From Glutamicibacter soli (GTDB lineage Bacteria > Actinomycetota > Actinomycetes > Actinomycetales > Micrococcaceae), in contig NZ_POAF01000002.1 in the NCBI RefSeq assembly GCF_003309065.1, forward strand, positions 124,001 to 188,000: a DNA stretch of 64,000 bases, in the 5' to 3' direction. A program made the translations under genes and the position numbers. Below are positions 8,795 to 17,830 of the stretch, piece by piece (the first letter of the stretch is position 1; the number at the start of each line of letters is the position of its first letter). The notes under the pieces were generated by a model. That model saw only the letters and a program-made list of their open reading frames with translations. It searched no databases and was not told where the DNA came from.

Positions 8795-9294
8795 GCCAGG
8801 TAGCCACGCCGGCGAAGAAACGCGTCGAACTGCTGTTCGCCGCGTTTCTTTTCCTGATCGGCGTCCTGGTGCTCGTTGACGCGTCGCAGATCCATGTGAC
8901 GTACTCCCAGGCCGACCCGGTGGGACCCAAGACGGTCCCCTACCTGGTCGCCGGGCTGCTGATGGCCTCGGCCATCGCCCTGGGCGTGACGGTGCTGCGC
9001 GGCAATCTGGCCGAAGGCGACGAAGGCGAGGACGTCGATCTGGGCCAGCCGACGGACTGGAAGACGCTGCTGCCGCTGGTCGGCGTGTTCGTGCTGAACA
9101 TCGTGCTGATCAACTGGGCCGGCTGGGTCATCTCCGGCACACTGCTGTTCTTCGGATCGGTGCTCGCCCTGGGCGGCCGCCGCTACGTGCTGACCTTCCT
9201 CATTTCGCTGCTGCTGGCCGTGGGCTCCTTCTACGGCTTCTATCTGGGCCTGGGCATCAAGCTGCCGGCCGGAATCCTTCAGGGGGTGCTGTAG
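8791..9294 (+). CDS. tctB: tripartite tricarboxylate transporter small membrane subunit
   Basis: A 167-residue integral membrane protein with four predicted helices (about 13-32, 48-66, 91-112 and 122-150), the usual TctB layout. Its GTG start at 8791 overlaps the tctC stop by 4 nt, and its stop is directly followed by the tctA ATG. TctB is the poorly conserved small subunit that pairs with the large TctA channel. The hydrophilic loop GNLAEGDEGEDVDLGQPTDW lies between helices 2 and 3. The assignment rests on helix pattern plus position. Confidence 0.88.
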   Translation: MSQVATPAKKRVELLFAAFLFLIGVLVLVDASQIHVTYSQADPVGPKTVPYLVAGLLMASAIALGVTVLRGNLAEGDEGEDVDLGQPTDWKTLLPLVGVFVLNIVLINWAGWVISGTLLFFGSVLALGGRRYVLTFLISLLLAVGSFYGFYLGLGIKLPAGILQGVL

Positions 9295-10950
9295 ATGGAT
9301 ACCCTGAATCTGCTGATGGAGGGCTTCGCTTCCGCGCTGACCCCGATCAACCTGCTGTTCGCCTTCCTTGGGGTGCTGCTGGGCACCGCCGTGGGCGTGC
9401 TGCCGGGCATCGGCCCGGCCATGGCCATCGCGCTGCTGCTGCCGGCCACCTACGGCATGCAGACCGATGCGGCGCTGATCATGTTCGCCGGCATCTATTA
9501 CGGCGGCATGTACGGCGGGTCGACCACCTCGATCCTGCTGAACACCCCGGGCGAATCCGCCACGGTGATCACCGCGATCGAAGGCCACAAGATGGCCAAG
9601 GCCGGGCGCGCCGCGCAGGCGCTGGCCACCGCCGCCATCGGCTCGTTCATCGCCGGCACCATCGGCACCGCGCTGCTGGTGGCCTTCGCCCCGATCGTGG
9701 CTGACTTCGCGGTCAGCATGGGCGCCCCGAGCTACATGGCCATCATGCTGCTGGCGCTGATCACCGTCACCGCGGTGCTCGGCTCCTCCAAGATCCGCGG
9801 GTTCGCCTCGCTGGGTCTGGGCCTGGCCATCGGCCTGGTCGGCATGGACCCGGTCTCCGGCCAGAACCGCCTGGTCTTCGGTTTCGCGCCGCTGGCCGAC
9901 GGGCTGGACATCGTGGTGGTGGCCGTGGCGATCTTCGCCATCGGCGAAGCGCTGTGGATCGCCGCTCACCTGCGCCGCACCCCGGTGAAGACCATCCCGG
10001 TGGGCACCCCGTGGATGGGCAGGCAGGACTGGAAACGCTCCTGGAAGCCGTGGCTGCGCGGCACCGCGTACGGCTTCCCGTTCGGCGCGCTGCCGGCCGG
10101 CGGCGCCGAGGTACCCACCTTCCTGTCCTATGTCACCGAGAAGAAGCTGAGCAAGCACCCGGAGGAATTCGGGCACGGCGCCATCGAGGGAGTCGCCGGC
10201 CCGGAGGCGGCGAACAACGCCTCGGCCGCCGGCACGCTGACCCCGATGCTCACCCTGGGCCTGCCGACCAACGCCACCGCCGCGGTCATGCTGGCATTCC
10301 TGGTGCAGAAGGGCATCCAGCCCGGCCCGTTCCTGTTCGACAACGAGCCGGACCTGCTATGGACCATGATCGCCAGCCTGTTCATCGGCAACGCCCTGCT
10401 GCTGCTGATCAACCTGCCGCTGGCGCCGATGTGGGCCAAGCTGCTGAAGATCCCGCGCCCGTACCTCTACTCCGGGATCCTGTTCTTCGCCACGCTCGGC
10501 GCCTTCGCCGTCAACTTGCAGGCCACCGACCTGGTGCTGCTGCTGGTCATCGGCGCGCTGGGCTTCGCGATGAGGCGCTTCGGGCTGCCGGTGCTGCCGC
10601 TGATCCTCGGTGTGATCATCGGCCCGCGCGCCGAGAAGCAGCTGCGCCAGACCCTGCAGCTGTCCAGCGGCGAGGTCTCCGGGCTGTTCGGCGAACCGCT
10701 GGCCGTGGCGATCTACGTGATCATCGCGCTGGTGCTGCTCTTCCCGCTGATCCTCAAGCTGGTGCGCCGCCTGCGTGGCGGTTCAGCCCCGGCCCTGGTG
10801 GCCCCCGCCACCGGGCCGCTGGACGGGCCCGGCACGCTGGATGCCGCCGCGGAATCTGATACCGCGCAGGAGCAGGACCCCGACCGCGCCGCGCACACCG
10901 TGCCGCAGCCGGCCCCGCAGGACGAGCATCGACGGAAGGATCAGCCATGA
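9295..10950 (+). CDS. tctA: tripartite tricarboxylate transporter large membrane subunit
   Basis: A 551-residue permease with about 11-12 membrane helices. The family hallmarks [20 protein letters not shown] (near residue 30) and [19 protein letters not shown] (near 65) are plain, and a second PGG-type loop reads [17 protein letters not shown]. It forms the cation-coupled channel for the acid delivered by TctC. The C-terminal 60 residues are a hydrophilic Pro/Ala/Asp-rich tail ([18 protein letters not shown]) that is not part of the core. The ATG starts on the base after the tctB stop, and the end overlaps the next gene (ATGA). Confidence 0.94.
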   Translation: MDTLNLLMEGFASALTPINLLFAFLGVLLGTAVGVLPGIGPAMAIALLLPATYGMQTDAALIMFAGIYYGGMYGGSTTSILLNTPGESATVITAIEGHKMAKAGRAAQALATAAIGSFIAGTIGTALLVAFAPIVADFAVSMGAPSYMAIMLLALITVTAVLGSSKIRGFASLGLGLAIGLVGMDPVSGQNRLVFGFAPLADGLDIVVVAVAIFAIGEALWIAAHLRRTPVKTIPVGTPWMGRQDWKRSWKPWLRGTAYGFPFGALPAGGAEVPTFLSYVTEKKLSKHPEEFGHGAIEGVAGPEAANNASAAGTLTPMLTLGLPTNATAAVMLAFLVQKGIQPGPFLFDNEPDLLWTMIASLFIGNALLLLINLPLAPMWAKLLKIPRPYLYSGILFFATLGAFAVNLQATDLVLLLVIGALGFAMRRFGLPVLPLILGVIIGPRAEKQLRQTLQLSSGEVSGLFGEPLAVAIYVIIALVLLFPLILKLVRRLRGGSAPALVAPATGPLDGPGTLDAAAESDTAQEQDPDRAAHTVPQPAPQDEHRRKDQP

Positions 10951-11348
10951 GCATCGTGGTGGGATACATCCCTTCCCCGGCCGGGGAGGCGGCGCTGGAC
11001 CGGGCGGTCCTCGAAGCCCGGCGCGCCGGCTGCACCCTGGTTGTGGTGAACTCCTCCAGGGGAGACGCCCCGGTCGACGACCGGCTGATCGACGCCCGGC
11101 AGTTCAACGAGCTGGAAGCCAGGCTGGCTGGGGAGGACATCGACTTCTGGATCGAGCGTTTCCCGCAGGGCGGCGACGCGGCGGCCGAGGTGCTGCGCGT
11201 GGCCGAGGCCCGCCGCGCGGAGCTGATCGTCATCGGGCTGCGCAAGCGCAGCGCAGTGGGCAAGTTCCTCATGGGCAGCACCGCCCAGCGGATCATCCTG
11301 CAGGCCACGTGCCCGGTCTTGTCCCTCAAAGCACCCGACCATTTGTAA
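10947..11348 (+). CDS. UspA-family universal stress protein, fourth gene of the tct operon
   Basis: A 133-residue single-domain protein with the alpha/beta UspA fold. The start VVGYIPSPAGEAALDRA matches strand 1 plus helix 1, and the ATP-binding glycine loop near the end reads GLRKRSAVGKFLMGSTAQRI (compare G-2x-G-9x-G-S/T), followed by the closing strand CPVLSL. It should bind ATP and be cytoplasmic. The start overlaps the tctA stop by 4 nt (ATGA), so it is made together with the transporter. USP genes inside solute-uptake operons are known for TRAP transporters (TeaD); a similar role in tuning uptake is inferred here. Confidence 0.88.
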   Translation: MSIVVGYIPSPAGEAALDRAVLEARRAGCTLVVVNSSRGDAPVDDRLIDARQFNELEARLAGEDIDFWIERFPQGGDAAAEVLRVAEARRAELIVIGLRKRSAVGKFLMGSTAQRIILQATCPVLSLKAPDHL

Positions 11349-11357
11349 ACGCAGTTC

Positions 11358-11402
11358 GGCGAAGGTCGCGGATTCCCCCTTGCGGGATCCACGGCCTTCG
11401 CC
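11358..11402. terminator. imperfect hairpin between convergent genes
   Basis: ggcgaagg (11358-11365) pairs with ccttcgcc (11395-11402), and the pairing continues inward with two mismatches to a ccc/ggg end. There is no long T run, so termination may be weak or bidirectional. Confidence 0.5.
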
Positions 11403-11425
11403 ATGTCCGGTGTGCAGCGGGCAGG

Positions 11426-12829
11426 CTACCCTTGCAACAGGTAGCGCGAGAGTTCTGCCAGCCGTTCCGGGATCCGCTCCGCCATGTCCTCGGCGCGCAG
11501 CCGGTAGTCCAACAAGTGCTCGAGCAGATACCAGGACTGCAGGGAGGGCAGGCGGGACTGCTCGTTGACCGGGCAGCGCTGGTTCGGATCCCAGTAGCCG
11601 AAAATCTCCAGCAGCTCAGACTTGTCCATGAACAGCCCCGGCTGCGGCGTGTAGCGCTGCATCCGGTCCGGAATGAATCCCCCGGCGCGGATAAACCACC
11701 CGGCGAACGTCGAGTCGCTGTCGATGTCCCGGTCCTTCGGACCCTCCGCCTTGGGCTGGGCCAGCTTCCGGGCCACGTATTCGGCCAGGGCTACCGGGTC
11801 CTCCATGAGTTGGCGTCCGCGCCGGGTCGCGGTGAGCACGCCCTTGGCCTTGCGCAGCAGTCCCATCTGCTGGGCCGATTCGCGCAGCCGGATCACCGTG
11901 ATCATGTTGTTCTCGCGCTTCGTGCTCCCGCTTTCGTAGTCGATGCCATCCAGCCCGGAGCGTTCCACCAGCTCTCCCACGATCTTCGGAGGCAGCCACC
12001 CGGCGGCCGAGAGCTTGACCGGGGCGTCGCACAGGGCGGTGAGCACCGCGAAGGACCGCATCAGATCGACAAACCACGGCGGGATCGTGATGCCGCCCGG
12101 TTGCAAGCCCAGGCCGATCTGGGCGGCAGGCACGGAGATCGCCCGGCGCAGCTCCGGTTCCATCGTGTCGAACCAGCGGCCCAGTCCGTTGTCGCCGGTG
12201 AATTGCGCGGCAAGCATGGCCAGGCGAGCGTCGGCCACGTCCGCGCGGAATTCCGCGGGTTTCAACGGATTCCAGCGTCCGCCGCGCCAGTGCATCCAGG
12301 CCACGATGTCCTGCGCTTCGAGGTCCTCCGGCGCCGGGTTGCCCTGGAGGATCGAGAGTTTCTCCTGCCAGCCGTGGATCCCGCCGCTGTCCTCCAGCGG
12401 GGCGCGCAGCTGCCCGGCCACCACACGGTAGGGCGCCTCACCCGGTGCCTTGGCCCGCTGCGCTTCAACGGTGATCTTGTGCATCCAGCAGTCTCCGAAG
12501 TCGTATTCGAAGTAGAGTTCGCCGCCGGCTGCGGCCAGGGCCTGGCCCAGCGTGGTGGTCTCCTGGGGCTCGCCGACCCCGATCTCCGGCCGGCTCTGCT
12601 CTTCGTACCAGGTGATGGCCTGTCCGGCATCCTCGCGGGCATAGGGGACGGCGCTGTGAAACGCTTGGAGGTGCGCATGTTCCCAGCCCATGACGCATTG
12701 CAGGGCCAGCCCGGCTTCATCGAGCATGATGCCGTCGTCAATTTCCATGGTGCGCCAGATGGGCGGCGCGGAGCCTTCCAGCACGATTCGCAGTGTGAGC
12801 ATCCGACGCAGTGGTATCACGTGTGGCAT
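11426..12829 (-). CDS. plasmid pRiA4b ORF-3-like protein
   Basis: A 467-residue cytoplasmic protein. Residues about 10-180 match the pRiA4b ORF-3 fold (also called the IS1096 TnpR-like domain): LRIVLEGSAPPIWRTMEI, LALQCVMGWEHAHLQAF, ELYFEYDFGDCWMHKITVE and a GGIHGW turn. The C-terminal 280 residues are alpha-helical and look like a winged-helix region (RLRESAQQMGLLRKAKGVLT, TRRGRQL). The start ATG at 12829 lacks a good ribosome site, so a start up to ten codons later is possible. The family has no settled biochemical role, and it sometimes rides on plasmids and transposons; no transposase is nearby here. Confidence 0.75.
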   Translation of the reverse strand: MPHVIPLRRMLTLRIVLEGSAPPIWRTMEIDDGIMLDEAGLALQCVMGWEHAHLQAFHSAVPYAREDAGQAITWYEEQSRPEIGVGEPQETTTLGQALAAAGGELYFEYDFGDCWMHKITVEAQRAKAPGEAPYRVVAGQLRAPLEDSGGIHGWQEKLSILQGNPAPEDLEAQDIVAWMHWRGGRWNPLKPAEFRADVADARLAMLAAQFTGDNGLGRWFDTMEPELRRAISVPAAQIGLGLQPGGITIPPWFVDLMRSFAVLTALCDAPVKLSAAGWLPPKIVGELVERSGLDGIDYESGSTKRENNMITVIRLRESAQQMGLLRKAKGVLTATRRGRQLMEDPVALAEYVARKLAQPKAEGPKDRDIDSDSTFAGWFIRAGGFIPDRMQRYTPQPGLFMDKSELLEIFGYWDPNQRCPVNEQSRLPSLQSWYLLEHLLDYRLRAEDMAERIPERLAELSRYLLQG

Positions 12830-13143
12830 GGCTATGACTCTACCGATGCCGGGCGCCCGACGCTTCCCGCGTCCCACCTCATCGACGCCTGATCTGGCTG
12901 GCCGCCGCCGTCGGGCGCGCGGTCGCATTGATGGCCGATATTCACGGCCGATTATCAGCGTCCATACAGCAATGCATGGGTTTTTTCGAGCTATCGGCTG
13001 AAATGCCTGCGGAAATAGGGGGAACCGCGCTTGAGGGAATACCGTTAGAGGAGGAAACCCGCTCGTTGGCTCCCGACGGGCCCACCGAGCACCCGGCGCC
13101 GTGGCCCCGTTTGGCACGCCTGTCCCCTGTAAAGGCTTTAATC
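12830..13143. promoter_or_regulatory. divergent promoter region between the pRiA4b-like gene and oleA
   Basis: About 310 bp, with an AT-richer core around 12940-13000. The frame of oleA stays open through most of it, with ATGs at 12928, 12973 and 13003. The extra residues (MGFFELSAEMPAEIGG and onward) do not resemble OleA, so I treat the stretch as leader and promoter DNA. Confidence 0.4.
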
Positions 13144-14169
13144 TTGAACGGCAATGCAACCTTCAGACACAACAACGTAGCGCTGCTCTCGGTGAACAGC
13201 GTGCTCGCCGACGAGGTGCTCAGCTCCGCCGAGTTCGACGAGCGGCTGGCCCCGAGTCTGAAACGGCTGCGCCTGTCCAAGAAGCTGCTCGAACGCGTCT
13301 CCGGGGTCGCCGAACGCCGCTGGTGGTCGGCGGGAACCACCTTCGACGACGCCGCGATCTCGGCCGGCAAGCAGGCGCTGGACGCCGCAGGCATCGAACC
13401 CGGGCAGATCGGCCTGCTGATCAACACCTCGGTAACCCGACGCAACCTTGAGCCATCGGTGGCCTCCAAGGTGCACCACGGCCTGGGCCTGCCCTCCTCC
13501 GCCATGAACTTCGACATCGCCAACGCCTGCCTGGGCTTCGTCAACGGCATGACCTTGGCCGCGAACATGATCGACTCCGGGCAGATCAGCTACGCGCTGA
13601 TCGTCGCCGGCGAGGACGCCCAGCCCACCCAGGAAGTCACCTTCCAGCGGCTGAACGACCCGAACTCCACCCGCGAGGACTACCTGCGCCAGTTCGCCAC
13701 CCTGACCTTGGGCTCCGGCGCGGCAGCCGCGGTCATCGGCCCGGCCGATCTGCACCCGGGCAAGCCGCGGATCCTGGGCGGGGTCTCCCGCGCCGGCACC
13801 GCGCACCACGAGCTGTGCGTGGGCGGGCCGGCTGGCATGTACACCGACAGCAAGGGACTGCTGGACAACGGCCTGGAACTGGTGGTCGACGCCTGGGACG
13901 AGGCGCACGCCGCCGGCTGGAACTGGAAGTCCATGGACCGCTACGTCACGCACCAGGTCTCCAAGTCGTACACCAACGCCATCATCAAGGCCGTGGGCCT
14001 GGTCAAGGACAAGGTCCCGGTGACCTTCCCCAAGTGGGGCAACGTGGGCCCTGCCTCGCTGCCGATGACCCTGTGGCAGGAGGCGAAGTCGCTCAAGCCC
14101 GGGGACCGGGTGCTGTGCATGGGGGTGGGCTCGGGACTGAACACCGCGATGATGGAGCTGGCCTGGTGA
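13144..14169 (+). CDS. oleA: OleA, 3-oxoacyl synthase III family acyl-CoA condensing enzyme
   Basis: OleA joins two long-chain acyl-CoAs head to head to a 2-alkyl-3-ketoacid, the first step of olefin synthesis. The thiolase-fold triad is visible, numbered from this start: Cys129 in NACLGF, His270 in YVTHQVS and Asn300 in WGNVGPAS. The end shows the family's GVGSGLNTAMMEL. I place the start at TTG 13144 (N-terminus MNGNATFRH, aaagg about 9 nt upstream). That gives 341 residues, about six more than the Xanthomonas enzyme before the shared core; earlier in-frame starts would add up to 70 unrelated residues. The stop overlaps the next gene's GTG. Confident on function, less so on the start. Confidence 0.92.
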   Translation: MNGNATFRHNNVALLSVNSVLADEVLSSAEFDERLAPSLKRLRLSKKLLERVSGVAERRWWSAGTTFDDAAISAGKQALDAAGIEPGQIGLLINTSVTRRNLEPSVASKVHHGLGLPSSAMNFDIANACLGFVNGMTLAANMIDSGQISYALIVAGEDAQPTQEVTFQRLNDPNSTREDYLRQFATLTLGSGAAAAVIGPADLHPGKPRILGGVSRAGTAHHELCVGGPAGMYTDSKGLLDNGLELVVDAWDEAHAAGWNWKSMDRYVTHQVSKSYTNAIIKAVGLVKDKVPVTFPKWGNVGPASLPMTLWQEAKSLKPGDRVLCMGVGSGLNTAMMELAW

Positions 14170-16751
14170 CCGGCCCATTCCCCGGCGTCGCCCAGCAGCA
14201 CTCCCGCCACCTGACAGTTCCGTCCACCTCCCTGGTCGACGTCCCGGGCACCAGCCACCGCTGGCACCTGCTGGACAACCAGGCTGAACTCGAATCCCGC
14301 GGCGTCACCCCGGTCGGCACCCTGCTGTGCGTGCACGGCAACCCCACCTGGTCCTACCTGTGGCGCTCCTTGTTCGCCCACGTCTCACGGCACGCCCTGC
14401 CCTGGCGCATCGTCGCGGTGGACCAGCTGGACATGGGCTTCTCCGAGCGCACCGGAGTCTTCCGCCGCCTGGCCGACCGGGTCAACGACCTGGGCGACCT
14501 GACCGCTGCGCTGCAGCTGTCCGGCCCGGTCACCACCGTGGGCCATGACTGGGGCGGGATCATCTCCCTGGGCTGGGCCGTGGCCCACCGCGGGCAGCTG
14601 GCGAATGTGGTGCTGACCAATACCGCGGTGCACCCGGCCGGCTTCGAGCTGCCCGCCGCGCTGCAGCTGGCCTCCCACCCGGCGGTGCACGGCTGGGGCA
14701 CCACCAGCACCGATGCGTTCCTGCGGGTCACCCACTCGCTGGCCACCCCCGCGCTGGCCCCCGAGGTCAGGAAGGCCTACATGTCCCCCTACACCAGCGC
14801 CGCGCAGCGCACCGGGGTGGGCAACTTCGTCGCAGACATCCCCTTCGCACCCGGCCATCCCAGCCGCCCGGCCCTGGATTCCATCTCCGAGGCCATCCGC
14901 GAACTCACCGTGCCGGCCCTGATGCTGTGGGGACCGAAGGACCCGGTCTTCTCCGACCGCTACCTGCGCGACTTGATGGACCGCCTGCCGCAGGCCAAGG
15001 TGCACCGCTTCGAGGGCGCCGGGCACCTGGTGGCCGAGGACCGCGACATCGCCACCCCGATCTTCGACTGGCTCCAGTCCGCCGGCGCCGGCGAGACCGT
15101 GCGCGCGGGCAGCCTGCAGGACTACCGTCCGATGCTCGCGCAGCTCGACGAGCGCACCGCGGATCACAGCCCCGCGGTGGTGGACATCAGCCCGCCTCGC
15201 ACGCTGTCCTGGGCGCAGCTCGGCCAGCGCGTGAACGCCCTGGCCAAGGGCCTGGAGCGGATCGGCGTGCGCCCTGGCTCCCGGGTCAACCTGCTGGTCC
15301 CGCCGGGCATCGAGCTGACCACGCTGATCTACGCCTGCCTGCGCCTGGGCGCAGTGATCGTGGTGGCCGACGCGGGCCTGGGCACCAAGGGACTGGGCCG
15401 GGCCATCAAGGGCGCCGGGCCGCAGTTCCTGATCGGCATCCAGCGCGCGCTCATCGGCGCCAAGACGCTGAACTGGCCGGGCACGCGCATTTCCGCCACG
15501 CAGCTGCCGCCGGCCCTGGCCAAGGTCCTTGGCGTCGGGCACTCGGTGCCGCAATTGCTGGAAGCCGGTGCCGCGGGCGCCCCGCAGGCCGGGGACTTCA
15601 CCCCGGCGGACCCTGACGCGGATGCAGCGGTGCTGTTCACCTCCGGCTCCACCGGCCCGGCCAAGGGCGTGGTGTACACCCACCGCCAGCTGGCCGCCAT
15701 GCGCGATACGCTGTCCGCCACCTACCAGCTGAAGCCCGGTTCCGCGCTGGTGGCGGGCTTCGCCCCGTTCGCGCTGCTGGGCCCCGCCCTGGGCGCCACC
15801 TCGGTGACCCCGGACATGGATGTCACCTCCCCGAAGACGCTCACCGCCGCGGCGCTGGCCGACGCGGCCGCCGCGGTGGGCGCCACCGTGGTCTTCGCTT
15901 CCCCGGCGGCTCTGGCCAACGTGCTGGCTACTCGGGACGAGCTGACCACCGCGCAGCGCCGGGCCCTGGAGCAGGTGTCCCTGCTGCTGTCGGCCGGGGC
16001 GCCGATCCCGGAGCCGCTGCTGGCCGAGGTCCAGCAGCTGGCCCCGCAGGCCTCGGTGCACACCCCCTACGGCATGACCGAGGCCCTGCCGGTCACCGAC
16101 ATCGACCTGGCCGGCATCCGCGCGGCAGGTTCCGGCAATGGCGTCTGCGTGGGCACCCCGGTCGCCGGGGCCAGCGTGGCCATCGCGGTGCTGGACTCCG
16201 CGGGCGAGCCCGCCGCCGAGCCGTCCACCGAGCCCGGGCTGACCGGCGAGATCCTGGTCCGCGCCCCGCATGTGAAGGACCGCTACGACCGGTTGTGGAT
16301 CACCGAGCAGCACAGCACGTCCATCCCCGGGTGGCACCGCACCGGCGACGTGGGGCATCTGGATACCGAAGGACGGCTCTGGGTCGAGGGCCGCCTGGCC
16401 CATGTGCTGCGCACCGCCGGCGGACCGCTCACCCCGGTGGCGGCCGAGAACCTGGCGCAGGGCGTGCCCGGCGCCGGGCGCGCCGCCCTGGTTCCGGTCG
16501 GGCCGGCCGGCACGCAGAGCGCGGTCATCGTGATGGAAACCGTGCCTGCCGCCCGCAAGCCGGCCCCGGCATCCCCCGAGCTGGCTCGGCGAATCCGCCG
16601 GGCCGTCGCACCCGCCGGCGTCGAGGTCTCGGCCGTGCTGGTGGTTCCCGAGCTGCCCACGGACATCCGCCACAATTCGAAGATCGACCGGGCTCACCTG
16701 GCCGGCTGGGCCGCCGCCACGCTGGCCGGAGGAAGGATCCGCAAGCCATGA
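14166..16751 (+). CDS. oleBC: OleBC fusion: beta-lactone decarboxylase plus beta-lactone synthetase
   Basis: One 861-residue chain holds two olefin enzymes. Residues 1 to about 310 are OleB, an alpha/beta hydrolase of the haloalkane dehalogenase type: HGNPTWSYLW oxyanion region, nucleophile Asp128 in GHDWGG, and His287 in GAGHLVAED. Residues about 320-861 are OleC of the AMP-forming acyl-CoA synthetase superfamily: FTSGSTGPAKG (491-501), YGMTE at 635-639, and HRTGDVGHLD further on. OleC adenylates the beta-hydroxy acid from OleD to close a beta-lactone; OleB then releases carbon dioxide to leave the alkene. Such fusions are described in actinobacteria including Micrococcus luteus. GTG start at 14166 in a GTGA overlap with oleA; the end overlaps oleD. 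Confidence 0.93.
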   Translation: MTGPFPGVAQQHSRHLTVPSTSLVDVPGTSHRWHLLDNQAELESRGVTPVGTLLCVHGNPTWSYLWRSLFAHVSRHALPWRIVAVDQLDMGFSERTGVFRRLADRVNDLGDLTAALQLSGPVTTVGHDWGGIISLGWAVAHRGQLANVVLTNTAVHPAGFELPAALQLASHPAVHGWGTTSTDAFLRVTHSLATPALAPEVRKAYMSPYTSAAQRTGVGNFVADIPFAPGHPSRPALDSISEAIRELTVPALMLWGPKDPVFSDRYLRDLMDRLPQAKVHRFEGAGHLVAEDRDIATPIFDWLQSAGAGETVRAGSLQDYRPMLAQLDERTADHSPAVVDISPPRTLSWAQLGQRVNALAKGLERIGVRPGSRVNLLVPPGIELTTLIYACLRLGAVIVVADAGLGTKGLGRAIKGAGPQFLIGIQRALIGAKTLNWPGTRISATQLPPALAKVLGVGHSVPQLLEAGAAGAPQAGDFTPADPDADAAVLFTSGSTGPAKGVVYTHRQLAAMRDTLSATYQLKPGSALVAGFAPFALLGPALGATSVTPDMDVTSPKTLTAAALADAAAAVGATVVFASPAALANVLATRDELTTAQRRALEQVSLLLSAGAPIPEPLLAEVQQLAPQASVHTPYGMTEALPVTDIDLAGIRAAGSGNGVCVGTPVAGASVAIAVLDSAGEPAAEPSTEPGLTGEILVRAPHVKDRYDRLWITEQHSTSIPGWHRTGDVGHLDTEGRLWVEGRLAHVLRTAGGPLTPVAAENLAQGVPGAGRAALVPVGPAGTQSAVIVMETVPAARKPAPASPELARRIRRAVAPAGVEVSAVLVVPELPTDIRHNSKIDRAHLAGWAAATLAGGRIRKP

Positions 16752-17776
16752 CACCACGCAACCAGCCGATGACCGCACGCCGGGTGCTGGTCACCGGCGC
16801 CAGCGGCATGCTCGGCGCAGCCGTCGCGCAGCTGCTGCGCAAACAGGGCCACCACGTGCGCACCTTCCAGCGCCGCGCCTCGCACGGCGCCACCGACGAG
16901 GTGCTGGGATCGCTGACCGACCCGCAGCAGATCGCCCGGGCGGTCGAGGGCATGGACGCCGTCATCCACCTGGCCGCCAAGGTGTCGTTCACCGGGCACT
17001 GGGACGACTTCGTCGCCACGAACATCGAGGGGACCAGGCGCCTGCTGGATGCTGCGCAGGCGGCCGGGGTGGAGGACTTCGTGTTCGTCTCCTCCCCTTC
17101 CGTCGCGCACTTCGGCCAGCCGCTGGCCGGCGCCGCGGCAGGGACAGCCGACCCGGCCAAGGCCCGAGGCAACTATGCCCGGTCCAAGGCGGCGGCGGAG
17201 CTCGAAGCCCTGTCCCGCAACAACGACCGGTTCCGAGTCGCAGCGATCCGCCCGCACGTGGTGTGGGGCCCGGGCGACACCCAGCTGGTGGAGCGCGTCA
17301 TCGAGCGCGCCGCCGGCGGCCGGCTGCCGCTGCTGGATGGCGGCGCGGCGCTGATCGACACCACCTACATCGACAACGCGGCCGACGCCATCGTCCGGGG
17401 GCTGGAGCGCATGCAGCAGGCGCAGGGGCTCGCGCTGGTTGTCACCAACGGCGAACCGCGCCCCGTCGGCGAGCTGATCGCCGGCATCTGCCGAGCCGGC
17501 GGGGCGCCGGCTCCGAAGCTCAGCGTGCCGGGCTGGCTGGCGCGCGGCGCCGGGGCGGTCATCGAACGCGCCTGGCTGGCCGCCGGTGCACGCAACCTGG
17601 TCCAGGACGAGCCGCCCATGACCCGGTTCCTGGCAGAGCAGCTGTCCACCGCGCACTGGTTCGACCAGCGCGAAACCCGCCGGGTGCTGGATTGGCGGCC
17701 CGGGGTCACGATCGACCAGGGGCTGGCACAGCTTGCGGCGCACTACGGAGGAAAAGCCCCGTTGCAGGCCCGCTGA
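16748..17776 (+). CDS. oleD: OleD, NADPH-dependent 2-alkyl-3-oxoalkanoate reductase
   Basis: A 342-residue extended short-chain dehydrogenase. The Rossmann loop TGASGMLG is at residues 16-23, AVIHLAAKVSF carries the NAD-dependent epimerase/3-beta-HSD signature, and the catalytic pair is Tyr143/Lys147 (YARSK). It reduces the keto group of the OleA product before lactone formation. Reading the protein alone one could call it a 3-beta-hydroxysteroid dehydrogenase-like enzyme; its position, overlapping oleBC by 4 nt (ATGA), makes OleD the better call. It is the last gene of the operon, followed by a short hairpin with a run of seven Ts. Confidence 0.92.
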   Translation: MTPRNQPMTARRVLVTGASGMLGAAVAQLLRKQGHHVRTFQRRASHGATDEVLGSLTDPQQIARAVEGMDAVIHLAAKVSFTGHWDDFVATNIEGTRRLLDAAQAAGVEDFVFVSSPSVAHFGQPLAGAAAGTADPAKARGNYARSKAAAELEALSRNNDRFRVAAIRPHVVWGPGDTQLVERVIERAAGGRLPLLDGGAALIDTTYIDNAADAIVRGLERMQQAQGLALVVTNGEPRPVGELIAGICRAGGAPAPKLSVPGWLARGAGAVIERAWLAAGARNLVQDEPPMTRFLAEQLSTAHWFDQRETRRVLDWRPGVTIDQGLAQLAAHYGGKAPLQAR

Positions 17777-17778
17777 TT

Positions 17779-17808
17779 CCCCTTGCCCGGGGCAGGGCCA
17801 ATTTTTTT
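17779..17808 (+). terminator. terminator of the ole operon
   Basis: A short G/C hairpin (cccttgccc against ggggcaggg, imperfect) is followed by seven Ts starting just before 17802, directly after the oleD stop. Confidence 0.6.
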
Positions 17809-17830
17809 GAAACTACTTAGTTTCGAAAAA
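17804..17830. promoter_or_regulatory. palindromic operator-like site upstream of the DUF6069 gene
   Basis: gaaact (17809-17814) and agtttc (17819-17824) are inverted around actt. The symmetry extends outward through t/a runs (ttttgaaact and agtttcgaaaa, with one extra base). AAACT...AGTTT dyads are typical of TetR-family operators. The T run is shared with the ole terminator. Confidence 0.45.

Noticed and set aside
11426-12829. Transposon or insertion sequence because of the pRiA4b/IS1096 domain name
   Set aside because: No transposase, terminal inverted repeats or target duplication are visible around the gene.
14385-16778. Long open frame antisense to oleBC (about 800 codons)
   Set aside because: It is a shadow of third-position G/C bias: composition is His/Gly/Arg/Ala-rich without a fold, no ribosome site, and it lies wholly on top of a gene with recognised motifs. 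The same holds for long antisense frames over citA, tctA, the aldehyde dehydrogenase and proS.
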